A stretch of DNA of 7,765 bases, taken from the NCBI GenBank assembly GCA_945867285.1, contig CAMBHX010000075.1:1-7765 (forward strand), read 5' to 3'. The notes below the pieces were generated by a model that did no database searches, was not told where the DNA came from, and saw only the letters and a list, made by a program, of their open reading frames with translations. Position 1 is the stretch's first letter. Each line of letters opens with the position of its first letter. Below, in pieces: positions 1 through 6,151 of this stretch. The stretch comes from Sulfuricurvum sp. IAE1 (lineage in GTDB: Bacteria > Campylobacterota > Campylobacteria > Campylobacterales > Sulfurimonadaceae). The translations under genes and the position numbers were made by a program.

Positions 1-371
1 ATGTGTTTGGGCGTATTGGTAATTTTCTCAATCAAGAGTTGGTGGGACGTGCAACGGACGTGCCGTGGGGGATTTATGTGGGAGATATGCTACGACACCC
101 TTCTCAGCTCTATGAAGCGTTTATAGAAGGGATTGTAGTATTTGTTATCATCTATGCCTATCGACATAGCAAATCATTTGAGGGTGAACTCATCTTGCTG
201 TATGGCTTTTTGTATGGGATTGGACGTGGAGCGGTCGAGTTTTACCGCGCACCTGATGCTCAAATCGGGTATCTTGTAGGGCAATGGATGACCCTTGGAA
301 TGGCGCTCAGCTTTGCTATGGCGGGAGTTTCGATGATAGCATGGTTGTCATTAAAGCAAAAAAGATTTTAG
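1..371 (+). CDS. lgt: Prolipoprotein diacylglyceryl transferase, C-terminal part (5' end outside window)
   Basis: Lgt is an inner-membrane enzyme that moves diacylglycerol from phosphatidylglycerol to the lipobox cysteine of prolipoproteins, the first step of lipoprotein maturation. The visible 122 codons begin in the middle of the gene. They open with the Lgt signature FGRIGNFLNQELVGR, which carries the conserved Arg, Asn and Glu residues, then HPSQLYEAFIEG, then the GIGRGAVEFYRAPD block and the GQWMT segment that are typical of the second half of the family. Hydrophobic stretches around VVFVIIYAY and MALSFAMAGVSMIAWL fit the last membrane helices. The frame is open to the left edge, so the first GTG at position 3 is an internal valine codon and not a start. 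The stop is TAG at 369-371. A perfect A/T-rich inverted repeat overlaps the stop. The next gene, a yjfB-like ORF, lies 56 bp downstream on the same strand. Confidence 0.96.
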   Translation, partial: VFGRIGNFLNQELVGRATDVPWGIYVGDMLRHPSQLYEAFIEGIVVFVIIYAYRHSKSFEGELILLYGFLYGIGRGAVEFYRAPDAQIGYLVGQWMTLGMALSFAMAGVSMIAWLSLKQKRF

Positions 372-380
372 CTTTTTTGC
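356..380. other. 9-bp perfect inverted repeat across the lgt stop codon
   Basis: GCAAAAAAG (356-364) and CTTTTTTGC (372-380) are exact reverse complements around a 7-nt loop that contains the TAG stop. The stem is mostly A:U and no U tract follows (CTGTTTGCCG comes next), so it is at best a weak terminator or transcript-end stabiliser. It overlaps the proposed -35 of the downstream sigma-28-like promoter, which may explain part of the T-run. Confidence 0.35.
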
Positions 381-394
381 CTGTTTGCCGATAT
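368..394 (+). promoter_or_regulatory. Candidate sigma-28 (FliA) promoter for the yjfB-like gene
   Basis: GCCGATAT at 387-394 matches 7 of 8 bases of the FliA -10 element GCCGATAA and contains the CGATAT core used by sigma-28 in Campylobacter. Exactly 11 bp upstream lies TTAGCTTT (368-375), matching 5 of 8 bases of TAAAGTTT. The expected transcription start is near 401, about 27 nt before the ATG at 428. The downstream product belongs to a family named for motility, which makes a flagellar sigma factor plausible. This is a consensus match by eye, not a tested promoter. Confidence 0.5.
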
Positions 395-427
395 GTTTAT
401 TATCAATGACTTTATGAGGTGAATACA

Positions 428-601
428 ATGGATGGTATTAGCAGCGGTCCTAGCATGGAAGCACAGATATACGCGATGAAAAAAGCAATAGAAGTACAAG
501 GTCAAGGGGTGATGAAAGTTCTTAACAGCGCAGTCCCTGCTAACGTAGACGTGGGTGCAAGCCTCACTGGTTTAGGTCAAAAGCTCGACATCAAAGGGTA
601 A
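428..601 (+). CDS. YjfB-like putative motility protein (57 aa)
   Basis: This small acidic-to-neutral protein starts MDGISSGPSMEAQIYAMK and contains the helical segment AMKKAIEVQGQGVMKVLNSA, followed by a Val/Leu/Gly-rich tail ending in GQKLDIKG. The length and pattern fit the short YjfB 'putative motility protein' family, whose molecular role is not established. The ATG at 428 is chosen over an in-frame GTG at 419 because GAGGTG (416-421) sits 6 nt before the ATG as a ribosome binding site and would overlap the GTG start. There is no signal peptide or membrane segment. A sigma-28-like promoter precedes it. Its last 11 bases (591-601) overlap the end of the convergent histidine kinase gene, leaving no room for a terminator between them. 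The family assignment is from recognition of the pattern only. Confidence 0.8.
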   Translation: MDGISSGPSMEAQIYAMKKAIEVQGQGVMKVLNSAVPANVDVGASLTGLGQKLDIKG

Positions 602-1796
602 TGTAAAAAGAGTGAATTTCCTCGTGGTAGTCATAACTTAAATCGAAATGGTGCAAGTCGCACACTGATTGGGCAATGTACAGCCCTAATCCCAATCCCC
701 CATCTCCTCTCTGGGTAGCAAATGCTTGCAGTACTTCGCTAATTGGTCTTGTTAATGGTTCGCCATGATTTTTTATACAGACTTTATGGCCGTCATAGTG
801 TACAAGTATTGGATACGATGAGGCATGACGATGGGCATTATCGATGAGATTTTGCAGGGCACTTGTGAATAATATTTTATCAACATACATATTTATGTCG
901 CATCCTTGCAAAGAGATGTCGTTGGCACTTATTAGAAGATTGTCTTGTGCTTCTTCGATCATTATTTCAAGAGGAACAATGGATTTTTCGAGCTCAAAAG
1001 CGTGCATTTTTTCGATTTGTGCCATTTGATTTACTAGATGGTCAAGTTTTATGAATAATTTGCCCAAGAGAGCTATATTTTTACTGGGAGTTTCAAGTTC
1101 AACGATCAGTTTACCTTTGGTGATAGGAGTCTTGAGTTCGTGCATGATGTTACGCAAAAAAAGTTCTCGTGAATGTTTAAACTTACGTTGTTTTTCAATG
1201 CTTTCAAAAAGAGCATTGGAAATAATAGCTATTTCATCTTTGCCGTCATTAGAGGTTTTACTAGGCTCTTTGCCTTCGTTATAAAGTTGTATTTGAGTAT
1301 AGATTTGCTTGAGTGGAGATAAGTTTTTCCACAGTAATAGATACAAGGTAACCAATCCTCCAAACAGTAAAAAGAAAAGTCCCCAGACAAAATAATAGGT
1401 TTTCCCCTCAAGGGTATCTCGATAAAAGATGGTACAGTGATTTCGTTGGATTGCATAGGTGATACCTTGGGTATCTTCGTAAATTTCTACACTTAGTTGA
1501 TTGAGTTTAAGGCGCTGTTTCATGGGAACTGGAAGGTGTATGATATGTGCATCTTTGGAGATATGGTCGATTTTTTTAAATCCAGCACTTTCCAAGAGAT
1601 GATTTTGTGCAGCACAGCTGTGCGAGGCTAGAGTTTGAAGGGCTTGAAAAAGTTCCATGGATCGGTGAGCGAAAAGGCGATATTTTTGGTGTTTTTGTTC
1701 ACTCAATGCAGTTGTAAAAAGAAGTGTTAAGACAATAACTGCCAAAGCGAAAAAGGCGTGAAGTTTAAAAAAAACGGAGTGGCGACGATTGATCAT
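591..1796 (-). CDS. Membrane sensor histidine kinase, ArsS-like
   Basis: This 401-aa protein is an inner-membrane kinase expected to phosphorylate the regulator encoded just upstream. The order is: short cytoplasmic N-terminus, transmembrane helix 1 (about 12-30), periplasmic sensor of about 100 residues (31-133), helix 2 (about 134-156), HAMP-like linker (about 157-204), then the HisKA box FLRNIMHELKTPITKGKL with phospho-acceptor His219. The ATPase part has the N box QNLIDNAHRHA (Asn316/Asn320) and the glycine box GDGGLGLGLYIA (364-375). The HELKTPITKG wording is typical of the epsilonproteobacterial ArsS-type group, which in Helicobacter pylori senses acid. The sensor domain is rich in His (36, 44, 59, 66, 78, 84, 87, 120) and holds Cys61 and Cys121, which would suit pH or metal sensing; the actual signal is unknown. 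The start codon overlaps the regulator stop by 4 nt, and the gene end overlaps the convergent yjfB-like gene by 11 bp. Confidence 0.93.
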   Translation of the reverse strand: MINRRHSVFFKLHAFFALAVIVLTLLFTTALSEQKHQKYRLFAHRSMELFQALQTLASHSCAAQNHLLESAGFKKIDHISKDAHIIHLPVPMKQRLKLNQLSVEIYEDTQGITYAIQRNHCTIFYRDTLEGKTYYFVWGLFFLLFGGLVTLYLLLWKNLSPLKQIYTQIQLYNEGKEPSKTSNDGKDEIAIISNALFESIEKQRKFKHSRELFLRNIMHELKTPITKGKLIVELETPSKNIALLGKLFIKLDHLVNQMAQIEKMHAFELEKSIVPLEIMIEEAQDNLLISANDISLQGCDINMYVDKILFTSALQNLIDNAHRHASSYPILVHYDGHKVCIKNHGEPLTRPISEVLQAFATQRGDGGLGLGLYIAQSVCDLHHFDLSYDYHEEIHSFYITL

Positions 1797-2455
1797 AAGG
1801 TGAATTGGTATCCCATACCACGTACGGAACGAATGAGTGTGGGGTGTTTGGGGTTTGGTTCGATTTTTTGTCGTATTCGACTGATGAGGACATCAATACT
1901 GCGCTCACTGCTCTCCCAGCCAATCGATACAATATTGTTAGCGATAAAATCTCGCGAGATGATTTGTCGTCGATGTTTTATGAGTAATCCTAGAAGCTCA
2001 AATTCAGCACGAGTGAGATTAAGAAGTTCTCCCTCTTTGTAGATACCATGATCGTCTACGCGAAACATTTCATCACTGTTTTGAAGTGTTGTACTGTGAA
2101 CTCGACGTAGGATGCTTTGTATTCGTGCAACCAGTTCACGCGGTTCGTAGGGTTTAGGGAGATAATCATCCGCCCCTAGCTCTAAAGCCACGACTTTATC
2201 CCCTAGGTCACTGCGTGCTGATGAAATAATGATGGGAATAGTACTGTGTTCGCGTAATGACTTACAAACATCCAAGCCGTCCATGTCGGGGAGGGTTAAA
2301 TCTAATAATACTAAATCATAAGACTCGATAGAGAGAGAGGCAAGTGCTGATCTTGGGTGAGCATAGGAGATGACCTCCATTTGATAACGACTGAGATATT
2401 GGGTCAAAAGATCCGCAATCTCCAAATCGTCTTCAATAAGGAGGATCTTGATCAT
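1793..2455 (-). CDS. OmpR-family response regulator, ArsR-like
   Basis: This 220-aa protein is a DNA-binding transcription regulator. The receiver domain (about 1-118) has the acidic pocket IEDD (Glu8, Asp9, Asp10), phospho-acceptor Asp52 in LVLLDLTLPDMDG, the switch Ser79 in IISSA (Ser replaces the more usual Thr), Tyr98, and Lys101 in YLPKPYEPREL. The C-terminal winged helix (about 128-220) has LTRAEFELLGLLIKH, SERSIDVLISRIRQKIEP and the closing RSVRGMGYQF typical of OmpR/PhoB regulators. It starts 3 nt after the stop of the Spy-like gene and ends in a 4-nt overlap with the kinase, so the three genes form one operon. No clear Shine-Dalgarno precedes its ATG, which suggests translational coupling to the upstream gene. 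The target genes are not shown by the sequence; autoregulation of the operon is a reasonable inference. Confidence 0.94.
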   Translation of the reverse strand: MIKILLIEDDLEIADLLTQYLSRYQMEVISYAHPRSALASLSIESYDLVLLDLTLPDMDGLDVCKSLREHSTIPIIISSARSDLGDKVVALELGADDYLPKPYEPRELVARIQSILRRVHSTTLQNSDEMFRVDDHGIYKEGELLNLTRAEFELLGLLIKHRRQIISRDFIANNIVSIGWESSERSIDVLISRIRQKIEPNPKHPTLIRSVRGMGYQFTL

Positions 2456-2458
2456 AAG

Positions 2459-2839
2459 TTATTTTTTTTCAGGGCACGCTTTACACGCAGGTGCTGCTGG
2501 CATTGCCATATCACCTTTTGGGCATGCTTTTGGAGCTTCTGTTAGCTTCTTTTTTTGATCTGGAGTGAGAACTGCCATCATTTTATCGTGCTGCTTGTTA
2601 TGAAACTCTTTACCTTCAGCACGAATTTTTTGTACTTGACCTTTTTGGGCATCGCTAAGACCTAGGGCTTCAAGGTGTGCAGGAAGTTTGCTGGTGTCAC
2701 ATTGACATTTTTGTGTCAATCCCATACCGCTTCCACATTTTGAACCACATCCGCCACCTTGACCCATACCACCTTGCATAGGGCATGCTAAAAGCGCAAC
2801 AGCGCTAAAGGAAAGTGCGAGAGCTAAAATCTTTTTCAT
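2459..2839 (-). CDS. Secreted Cys/Met-rich Spy/CpxP-like protein (126 aa)
   Basis: A signal peptide (MKKILALALSFSAVALLAC) exports the protein; LLAC at 16-19 could be a loose lipobox, so either a lipoprotein or a signal peptidase I substrate is possible. The mature part has a Gly/Cys/Met-rich head with GGGCGSKCGSG and KCQC, a middle with two Spy/CpxP-style LTxxQ motifs (LSDAQ at 61-65 and LTPDQ at 91-95) around a charged helix with His80 and His84, and a tail with Cys106, Cys119 and Cys122 (CKAC) and Met111/Met113. Eight cysteines in total suggest metal or redox chemistry. The ATG at 2839 is preferred to one 33 nt upstream because it opens a clean signal peptide and has AGGA 7 nt before it. 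It heads the operon with the regulator and kinase, like cpxP or zraP next to their systems. Family assignment rests on motifs and context; the metal is unknown. Confidence 0.78.
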   Translation of the reverse strand: MKKILALALSFSAVALLACPMQGGMGQGGGCGSKCGSGMGLTQKCQCDTSKLPAHLEALGLSDAQKGQVQKIRAEGKEFHNKQHDKMMAVLTPDQKKKLTEAPKACPKGDMAMPAAPACKACPEKK

Positions 2840-2867
2840 GAGTGAATCCTTTTGTTTTAATAAAGAC

Positions 2868-2896
2868 ATCATAGATGATTTTGGCTAATAATGCAA
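2868..2896 (-). promoter_or_regulatory. Candidate sigma-70 promoter of the Spy-like/regulator/kinase operon
   Basis: On the minus strand TTGCAT (plus positions 2891-2896) and TATGAT (2868-2873) are separated by 17 bp. The -10 matches 5 of 6 consensus bases and the -35 keeps TTG. The start would fall near 2861, about 22 nt before the ATG at 2839. A short palindrome ATCAT-AG-ATGAT (2868-2879) overlaps the -10, and a 15-bp palindrome lies just upstream of the -35. Confidence 0.55.
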
Positions 2897-2905
2897 GAAC
2901 AAACT

Positions 2906-2920
2906 ATTAACAATGTTAAT
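2906..2920. promoter_or_regulatory. 15-bp palindrome ATTAACA-a-TGTTAAT, possible operator
   Basis: ATTAACA (2906-2912) and TGTTAAT (2914-2920) are exact inverted repeats around one base. The palindrome covers the ruvB stop codon and ends about 10 bp upstream of the proposed -35 of the Spy-like operon, a place suited to an activator. Whether a protein binds it is unknown; chance in AT-rich DNA is possible. Confidence 0.3.
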
Positions 2921-3896
2921 GATTGAGTAATTCATATGTTTTTGGCGTAGCAATGCGCCCGCGTGCTGTACGTTCCAAAAATCCATTGGCAAGTAAATAT
3001 GGTTCTAGTACATCTTCGATAGTCCCCTCATCTTCGCTAAGTGCCGCAGCAATGGTTGAAAGTCCCATTGCTCGACCATTGGCATGCATCAAAAGTGTGA
3101 GAAGCCGTAAATCCATTTCATCAAATCCATGGGCATTGATGCCTAGTTGATCGAGAGCGTATTGAGAGCGTTTGTGGTCAATGGAACCTTCGTCAGCGAC
3201 ATCGGCAAAGTCACGTACCCGTTTGAGTAGGCGTAAGGCAATGCGGGGGGTTCCGCGGGAGCGTTTGGCGATTTCGTGTGCTGCTTGAGCGTCAATGTTT
3301 TTACCCAGTTTTAACGAAGCTTGGGTAACGATAGTGGAAAGTTCATCGGGAGTATAAAACTGCATCCGAAAATTCATCCCAAAACGATCACGTAAGGGAT
3401 TGGAGAGCATCCCAGCTCGGGTAGTTGCTCCTATGAGAGTAAAGCGTGGTAGGTCAATTTTGACAGTTTGCGCTGCAGGGCCAGAGCCTATGATAATGTC
3501 CAGACGAAAATCTTCCATACTGGGGTACAAAATCTCTTCAACTGCAGGAGAGAGGCGGTGAATTTCGTCGATGAAAAGGATATCACCCTCTTCGAGATTG
3601 GTTAGAATCGCTGCTAAATCACCACTTTTTTCGATCATGGGGGCAGCGGTGACTTTGATGTTACTTCCCATTTCGTTGGCGATAATGAGTGCCAATGTGG
3701 TTTTGCCAAGGCCTGGAGGACCATAAAAGAGAACATGGTCGAGCGCTTCACGCCGTTTAGAGCTGGCTTCAATAAAAACACCCAAATTTTTTTTGATCTG
3801 CTCTTGTCCAATATAATCGTCCCATGCACTTGGACGTAGTGAAGTCTCGGTGGGTTCTTCGGCAGTAAATTTTTCGATTTCGACTATGCGTTGCAT
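2916..3896 (-). CDS. ruvB: Holliday junction branch migration ATPase RuvB
   Basis: RuvB is the hexameric AAA+ motor that, with RuvA, drives branch migration of Holliday junctions in recombination and repair; it acts in the cytoplasm on DNA. The 326-aa protein is near the usual length. It has the N-terminal LRPSAWDDYIGQ, Walker A GPPGLGKTT (59-67), Walker B LFIDEIHRL (Asp110, Glu111), sensor 1 GATTRAG (156-162), the arginine-finger region NPLRDRFG (166-173), sensor 2 RGTPRIALRLL, and the C-terminal winged helix ending GRIATPKTYELL. Its ATG directly abuts the panB stop with no intervening base, so it is surely co-translated or at least co-transcribed with panB. Helicobacter pylori is remembered to have the same pair. 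The stop lies 76 bp before the next gene of the same strand. Confidence 0.97.
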   Translation of the reverse strand: MQRIVEIEKFTAEEPTETSLRPSAWDDYIGQEQIKKNLGVFIEASSKRREALDHVLFYGPPGLGKTTLALIIANEMGSNIKVTAAPMIEKSGDLAAILTNLEEGDILFIDEIHRLSPAVEEILYPSMEDFRLDIIIGSGPAAQTVKIDLPRFTLIGATTRAGMLSNPLRDRFGMNFRMQFYTPDELSTIVTQASLKLGKNIDAQAAHEIAKRSRGTPRIALRLLKRVRDFADVADEGSIDHKRSQYALDQLGINAHGFDEMDLRLLTLLMHANGRAMGLSTIAAALSEDEGTIEDVLEPYLLANGFLERTARGRIATPKTYELLNH

Positions 3897-4685
3897 TTAA
3901 TACACATAATTTTCATCAGGAAATGTTTTAGATTGTACTTCTTTGGCATAGCACTTAACGGATTCTTTAACCATTTTGGCACCATTCATATATTGTTTGA
4001 CAAATTTTGGGACAAAAGGCTCATATAGACCTAGCATATCCGAAAATACGAGTACTTGTCCATCAACACCATTGCCTGCGCCAATACCAATAACTGGGAT
4101 GGAAACGCTTTGTGCTACACGTGAAGCAACGTCTGCTTTGACCCCTTCAATTACTAGTATAAAAGCCCCTGCATTTTGGATGGCTTGAGCATCGGAGATA
4201 AGAGCGAGAGCTTCATGCTCGGTTTTGCCTTTGACTTTATAGCCTCCTTCAGCTCGGACACTTTGAGGCAGGAGTCCAATATGCCCACATACAGCAATAC
4301 CATTATCGACAAGGTGTTTTACGAGATGGGCTTTACTTGCTCCTCCTTCGATTTTGACACAATCAGCAGGGGTTTCTTGATAGACACGCAGAGAGTTTGT
4401 CAGAGCTGTTGCTTCATCACGATACGAGCCAAACGGCATATCGCATATAACAAAAGTATTGGGAGCTCCCTTGCAAACGGCATTGGTGTGGTAAATCATT
4501 TGATCCATAGAAGTGCTAAGAGTATCATTTTTACCCGCAAAACTCATATTGAGACTATCGCCTACAAGTAATATATCGGCACTTTGTTCAAAAAGTCGTG
4601 CAAAAAGTGCGTCATATGCTGTAATCATTATAAGGGGCTCTTCGTGTTTACGTTTTAGAATTGTGGTTATTGTTAGCTTTTTCAT
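3897..4685 (-). CDS. panB: 3-methyl-2-oxobutanoate hydroxymethyltransferase
   Basis: PanB transfers a hydroxymethyl group from methylenetetrahydrofolate to 2-oxoisovalerate to give ketopantoate, the first committed step of pantothenate and coenzyme A synthesis; it is a cytoplasmic Mg2+-dependent barrel enzyme. The 262-aa product has MITAYDALFARLFE, the metal ligand Asp43 in VGDSLNM, Asp82 in DMPFGSY, Lys111 in VKIEGG, HIGLLPQSV (135-143), the probable general base Glu180 in LVIEGV, and IGIGAGNGVDGQVLV. All expected active-site positions are present. It is the first gene of a minus-strand pair with ruvB and is transcribed away from the HPt-like gene across a 150-bp gap. The Shine-Dalgarno before its ATG is weak. 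I found no convincing promoter pair by eye. Confidence 0.97.
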   Translation of the reverse strand: MKKLTITTILKRKHEEPLIMITAYDALFARLFEQSADILLVGDSLNMSFAGKNDTLSTSMDQMIYHTNAVCKGAPNTFVICDMPFGSYRDEATALTNSLRVYQETPADCVKIEGGASKAHLVKHLVDNGIAVCGHIGLLPQSVRAEGGYKVKGKTEHEALALISDAQAIQNAGAFILVIEGVKADVASRVAQSVSIPVIGIGAGNGVDGQVLVFSDMLGLYEPFVPKFVKQYMNGAKMVKESVKCYAKEVQSKTFPDENYVY

Positions 4686-4756
4686 AAGTAGTAGTTTACC
4701 AAAAAAAATATTTCAAGACCTAAATATGGCAAATTGTCATATTATTTTAGGGTATA

Positions 4757-4769
4757 GTCAAAAATTGAC
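4757..4769. promoter_or_regulatory. Palindrome GTCAA-aaa-TTGAC in the divergent promoter region
   Basis: A 5-bp perfect inverted repeat with a 3-bp centre lies between the divergent panB and HPt-like genes, where it could be an operator for either. It is short and may be chance; it is listed because of its place. Confidence 0.2.
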
Positions 4770-4808
4770 TTAAGTGAGCGAATCTGAAGATTTTTAAAAT
4801 ATATACGG

Positions 4809-4814
4809 TATAAT
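4809..4814 (+). promoter_or_regulatory. Candidate -10 element (TATAAT) for the HPt-like gene and trpA
   Basis: A perfect TATAAT lies 22 bp before the ATG at 4836, with AGGAG (4825-4829) 6 nt before that ATG as ribosome binding site. No good -35 is found at 16-18 bp, which is common in Campylobacterota, where sigma-70 promoters often lack one. The start of transcription would be about 4820, giving a very short leader that still includes the ribosome binding site. Confidence 0.45.
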
Positions 4815-4835
4815 AATCGACAACAGGAGACCGTC

Positions 4836-5240
4836 ATGGGTATACGAACCGATTTGGAAAATAATTTTGATTTTGAAATTATTGATGAATTTTTTGATCA
4901 CTATGCCATGATGATTGAGATTATAGAGCCGTTGATTGTTGATTTGAGCAACGAGCAGCGGTTTCACCGTAGTCTTGATGAGCTATTTCGTATTTTTCAT
5001 AACATTAAGTCCGCAACAAGCTATTTAAAAATAGAACCAATGGTACGTCTGGCGACCTTTTCTGAGGATGCGTTAGAGCAATTACGAACACGAGATACTA
5101 AAGTCAACGAAGAAACAGTGACATGGTTAATTGCAGTATCTGATATGTTTTTACAATGGCAAGAAGATTTCAAAATGGACAATGAACTTTCTAAAATACA
5201 CTTCTCTCTCTTAATTTTACCCGATATGGAAAAAGCATGA
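4836..5240 (+). CDS. Stand-alone HPt-like phosphotransfer protein (134 aa)
   Basis: The protein is all helical in character, with no signal peptide or membrane segment. Residues about 45-80 read LDELFRIFHNIKSATSYLKIE followed by a Met-Val-Arg-Leu-Ala-Thr-Phe-Ser-Glu stretch, which matches the HPt/CheA-P1 pattern 'RxxHxxKxxxxxxG...E' with candidate phospho-acceptor His55 and Lys58; a Tyr-Leu pair replaces the usual small residue and glycine. The acidic N-terminal half (FEIIDEFFDHYAMMIEIIEP) would be the first helix of the bundle. It carries no kinase, receiver or CheW domain, so partners must be encoded elsewhere. AGGAG lies 6 nt upstream of the ATG. Its stop overlaps the trpA start as ATGA, implying translational coupling with trpA. 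Function beyond the domain resemblance is not known; the domain call is from the motif alone. Confidence 0.7.
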   Translation: MGIRTDLENNFDFEIIDEFFDHYAMMIEIIEPLIVDLSNEQRFHRSLDELFRIFHNIKSATSYLKIEPMVRLATFSEDALEQLRTRDTKVNEETVTWLIAVSDMFLQWQEDFKMDNELSKIHFSLLILPDMEKA

Positions 5241-5977
5241 AGCAACTCGTAGCCTATATTACCTCAGGTTTTCCCGATAAAAATTTCACCATTGATTTGG
5301 CTTTGGCATTAGGTGAAAATGGTGTAGACACACTAGAACTTGGTGTTCCTTTTTCGGATCCAGTTGCAGACGGTCCTGTTATTGAAGAGGCAAATCATAG
5401 GTCGCTTGCCAGTGGATTTCGGTTTTCTGATTTGTTGGAGGTCTCAGCCGTTATAGCGCCTAAAATTGATACCTTATGGATGGGGTATTTTAACCCTTTT
5501 TATCAATACGGAATGGAAAAATTGCTCGATGAGGCCAAAAGAATCGGCATTAATGGTCTGATTATTCCAGATGTACCGTATGAAGAGGCAAAGGCATACC
5601 ACTCACTCTTTGAAGCCAGAGGATTGGCTAATATTACCTTTGTCGCTCCTACGGATGGAGAAGAGCGGATTGCTACCATCACAGCACAAGCTCATAAATT
5701 TATCTATCTTGTTGCGTATGCTGGGATCACCGGGAGTGGAAAAGCTGAAGATTTAGCACCTATATTATCGATGATAAAACGCCATACATCAACCCCTGTC
5801 TATGTTGGATTTGGCGTTAATGAACTAACCGCCCGTGAAAAAGTAGTGGGCGCAGATGGGGTTATTGTAGGTTCTACGATTGTTGATGTCCTTTTGAATG
5901 ATACTTTTAGCAATACCCAAAAGATTATTAAATGTTGTGAAATCACCCGAAATATAAAATCTCTCATCAATAGTTAA
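5237..5977 (+). CDS. trpA: Tryptophan synthase alpha chain
   Basis: TrpA cleaves indole-3-glycerol phosphate to indole and glyceraldehyde 3-phosphate and passes indole to TrpB in the alpha2-beta2 complex. The 246-aa barrel protein has the catalytic Glu34 and Asp45 in LELGVPFSDPVADGP, YFNPFYQYG, GLIIPDVPYEEA, FVAPTDGEER, the mobile loop 6 segment YLVAYAGITGSGK and the phosphate-binding VGFGVN and GVIVGS near the C-terminus. Length is slightly shorter than the usual 260-270 residues, mostly at the N-terminus, where it begins almost directly with the first strand (KQLVAYITSGFPD); no longer in-frame start is apparent because the upstream gene overlaps. No trpB or other trp gene is adjacent here, so trpA is separated from its partner in this window. 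Its ATG overlaps the stop of the HPt-like gene by 4 nt. Confidence 0.97.
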   Translation: MKQLVAYITSGFPDKNFTIDLALALGENGVDTLELGVPFSDPVADGPVIEEANHRSLASGFRFSDLLEVSAVIAPKIDTLWMGYFNPFYQYGMEKLLDEAKRIGINGLIIPDVPYEEAKAYHSLFEARGLANITFVAPTDGEERIATITAQAHKFIYLVAYAGITGSGKAEDLAPILSMIKRHTSTPVYVGFGVNELTAREKVVGADGVIVGSTIVDVLLNDTFSNTQKIIKCCEITRNIKSLINS

Positions 5978-6029
5978 TGTCATTTCGTGCTTCGACACAG
6001 AATTGATCTCCGATTTTCTAAAAATCCGC

Positions 6030-6035
6030 TATAAT
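6030..6035 (+). promoter_or_regulatory. Candidate -10 element of the ssrA promoter
   Basis: TATAAT lies 26 bp before the mature tmRNA 5' end; a second, weaker TATAAC is at 6041-6046. A TTGATC at 6003-6008 is 21 bp upstream, too far for a standard -35. A short leader removed by RNase P is expected, so either hexamer could serve. Confidence 0.5.
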
Positions 6036-6151
6036 TTCACTATAACTTCGGTTTTCCTTTGGGGGGCGACATGGCTTCGACTGGATCTAGAAGGTTTAGG
6101 TTGCATCGTCGGACTGAGCAGCTCCGTTATACGGCTCAAACTTGCTTAAAC

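Noticed and set aside
356..380. Hairpin after lgt as a true intrinsic terminator
   Set aside because: The stem is almost all A:U and no U tract follows; it is kept only as an inverted repeat.
419..427. GTG at 419 as start of the yjfB-like gene
   Set aside because: The GTG is part of the GAGGTG ribosome binding site for the ATG at 428, which has ideal spacing.
1758..2042. 94-codon plus-strand open frame over the regulator/kinase junction
   Set aside because: Antisense to two well-supported genes, no ribosome binding site and no recognisable domain.
2840..2872. Upstream ATG giving an 11-residue longer Spy-like protein
   Set aside because: It would place MMSLLKQKDSL before the signal peptide and would start at or within the proposed -10; the ATG at 2839 has AGGA at proper distance.
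4176..4571. 131-codon open frame on the plus strand opposite panB
   Set aside because: It lies wholly antisense to a clear panB, has Ser/Ile-rich low-information sequence and no ribosome binding site; it is a shadow of panB codon use.
6003..6035. TTGATC plus TATAAT as a full sigma-70 promoter for ssrA
   Set aside because: The spacer is 21 bp, too long; only the -10 is reported.
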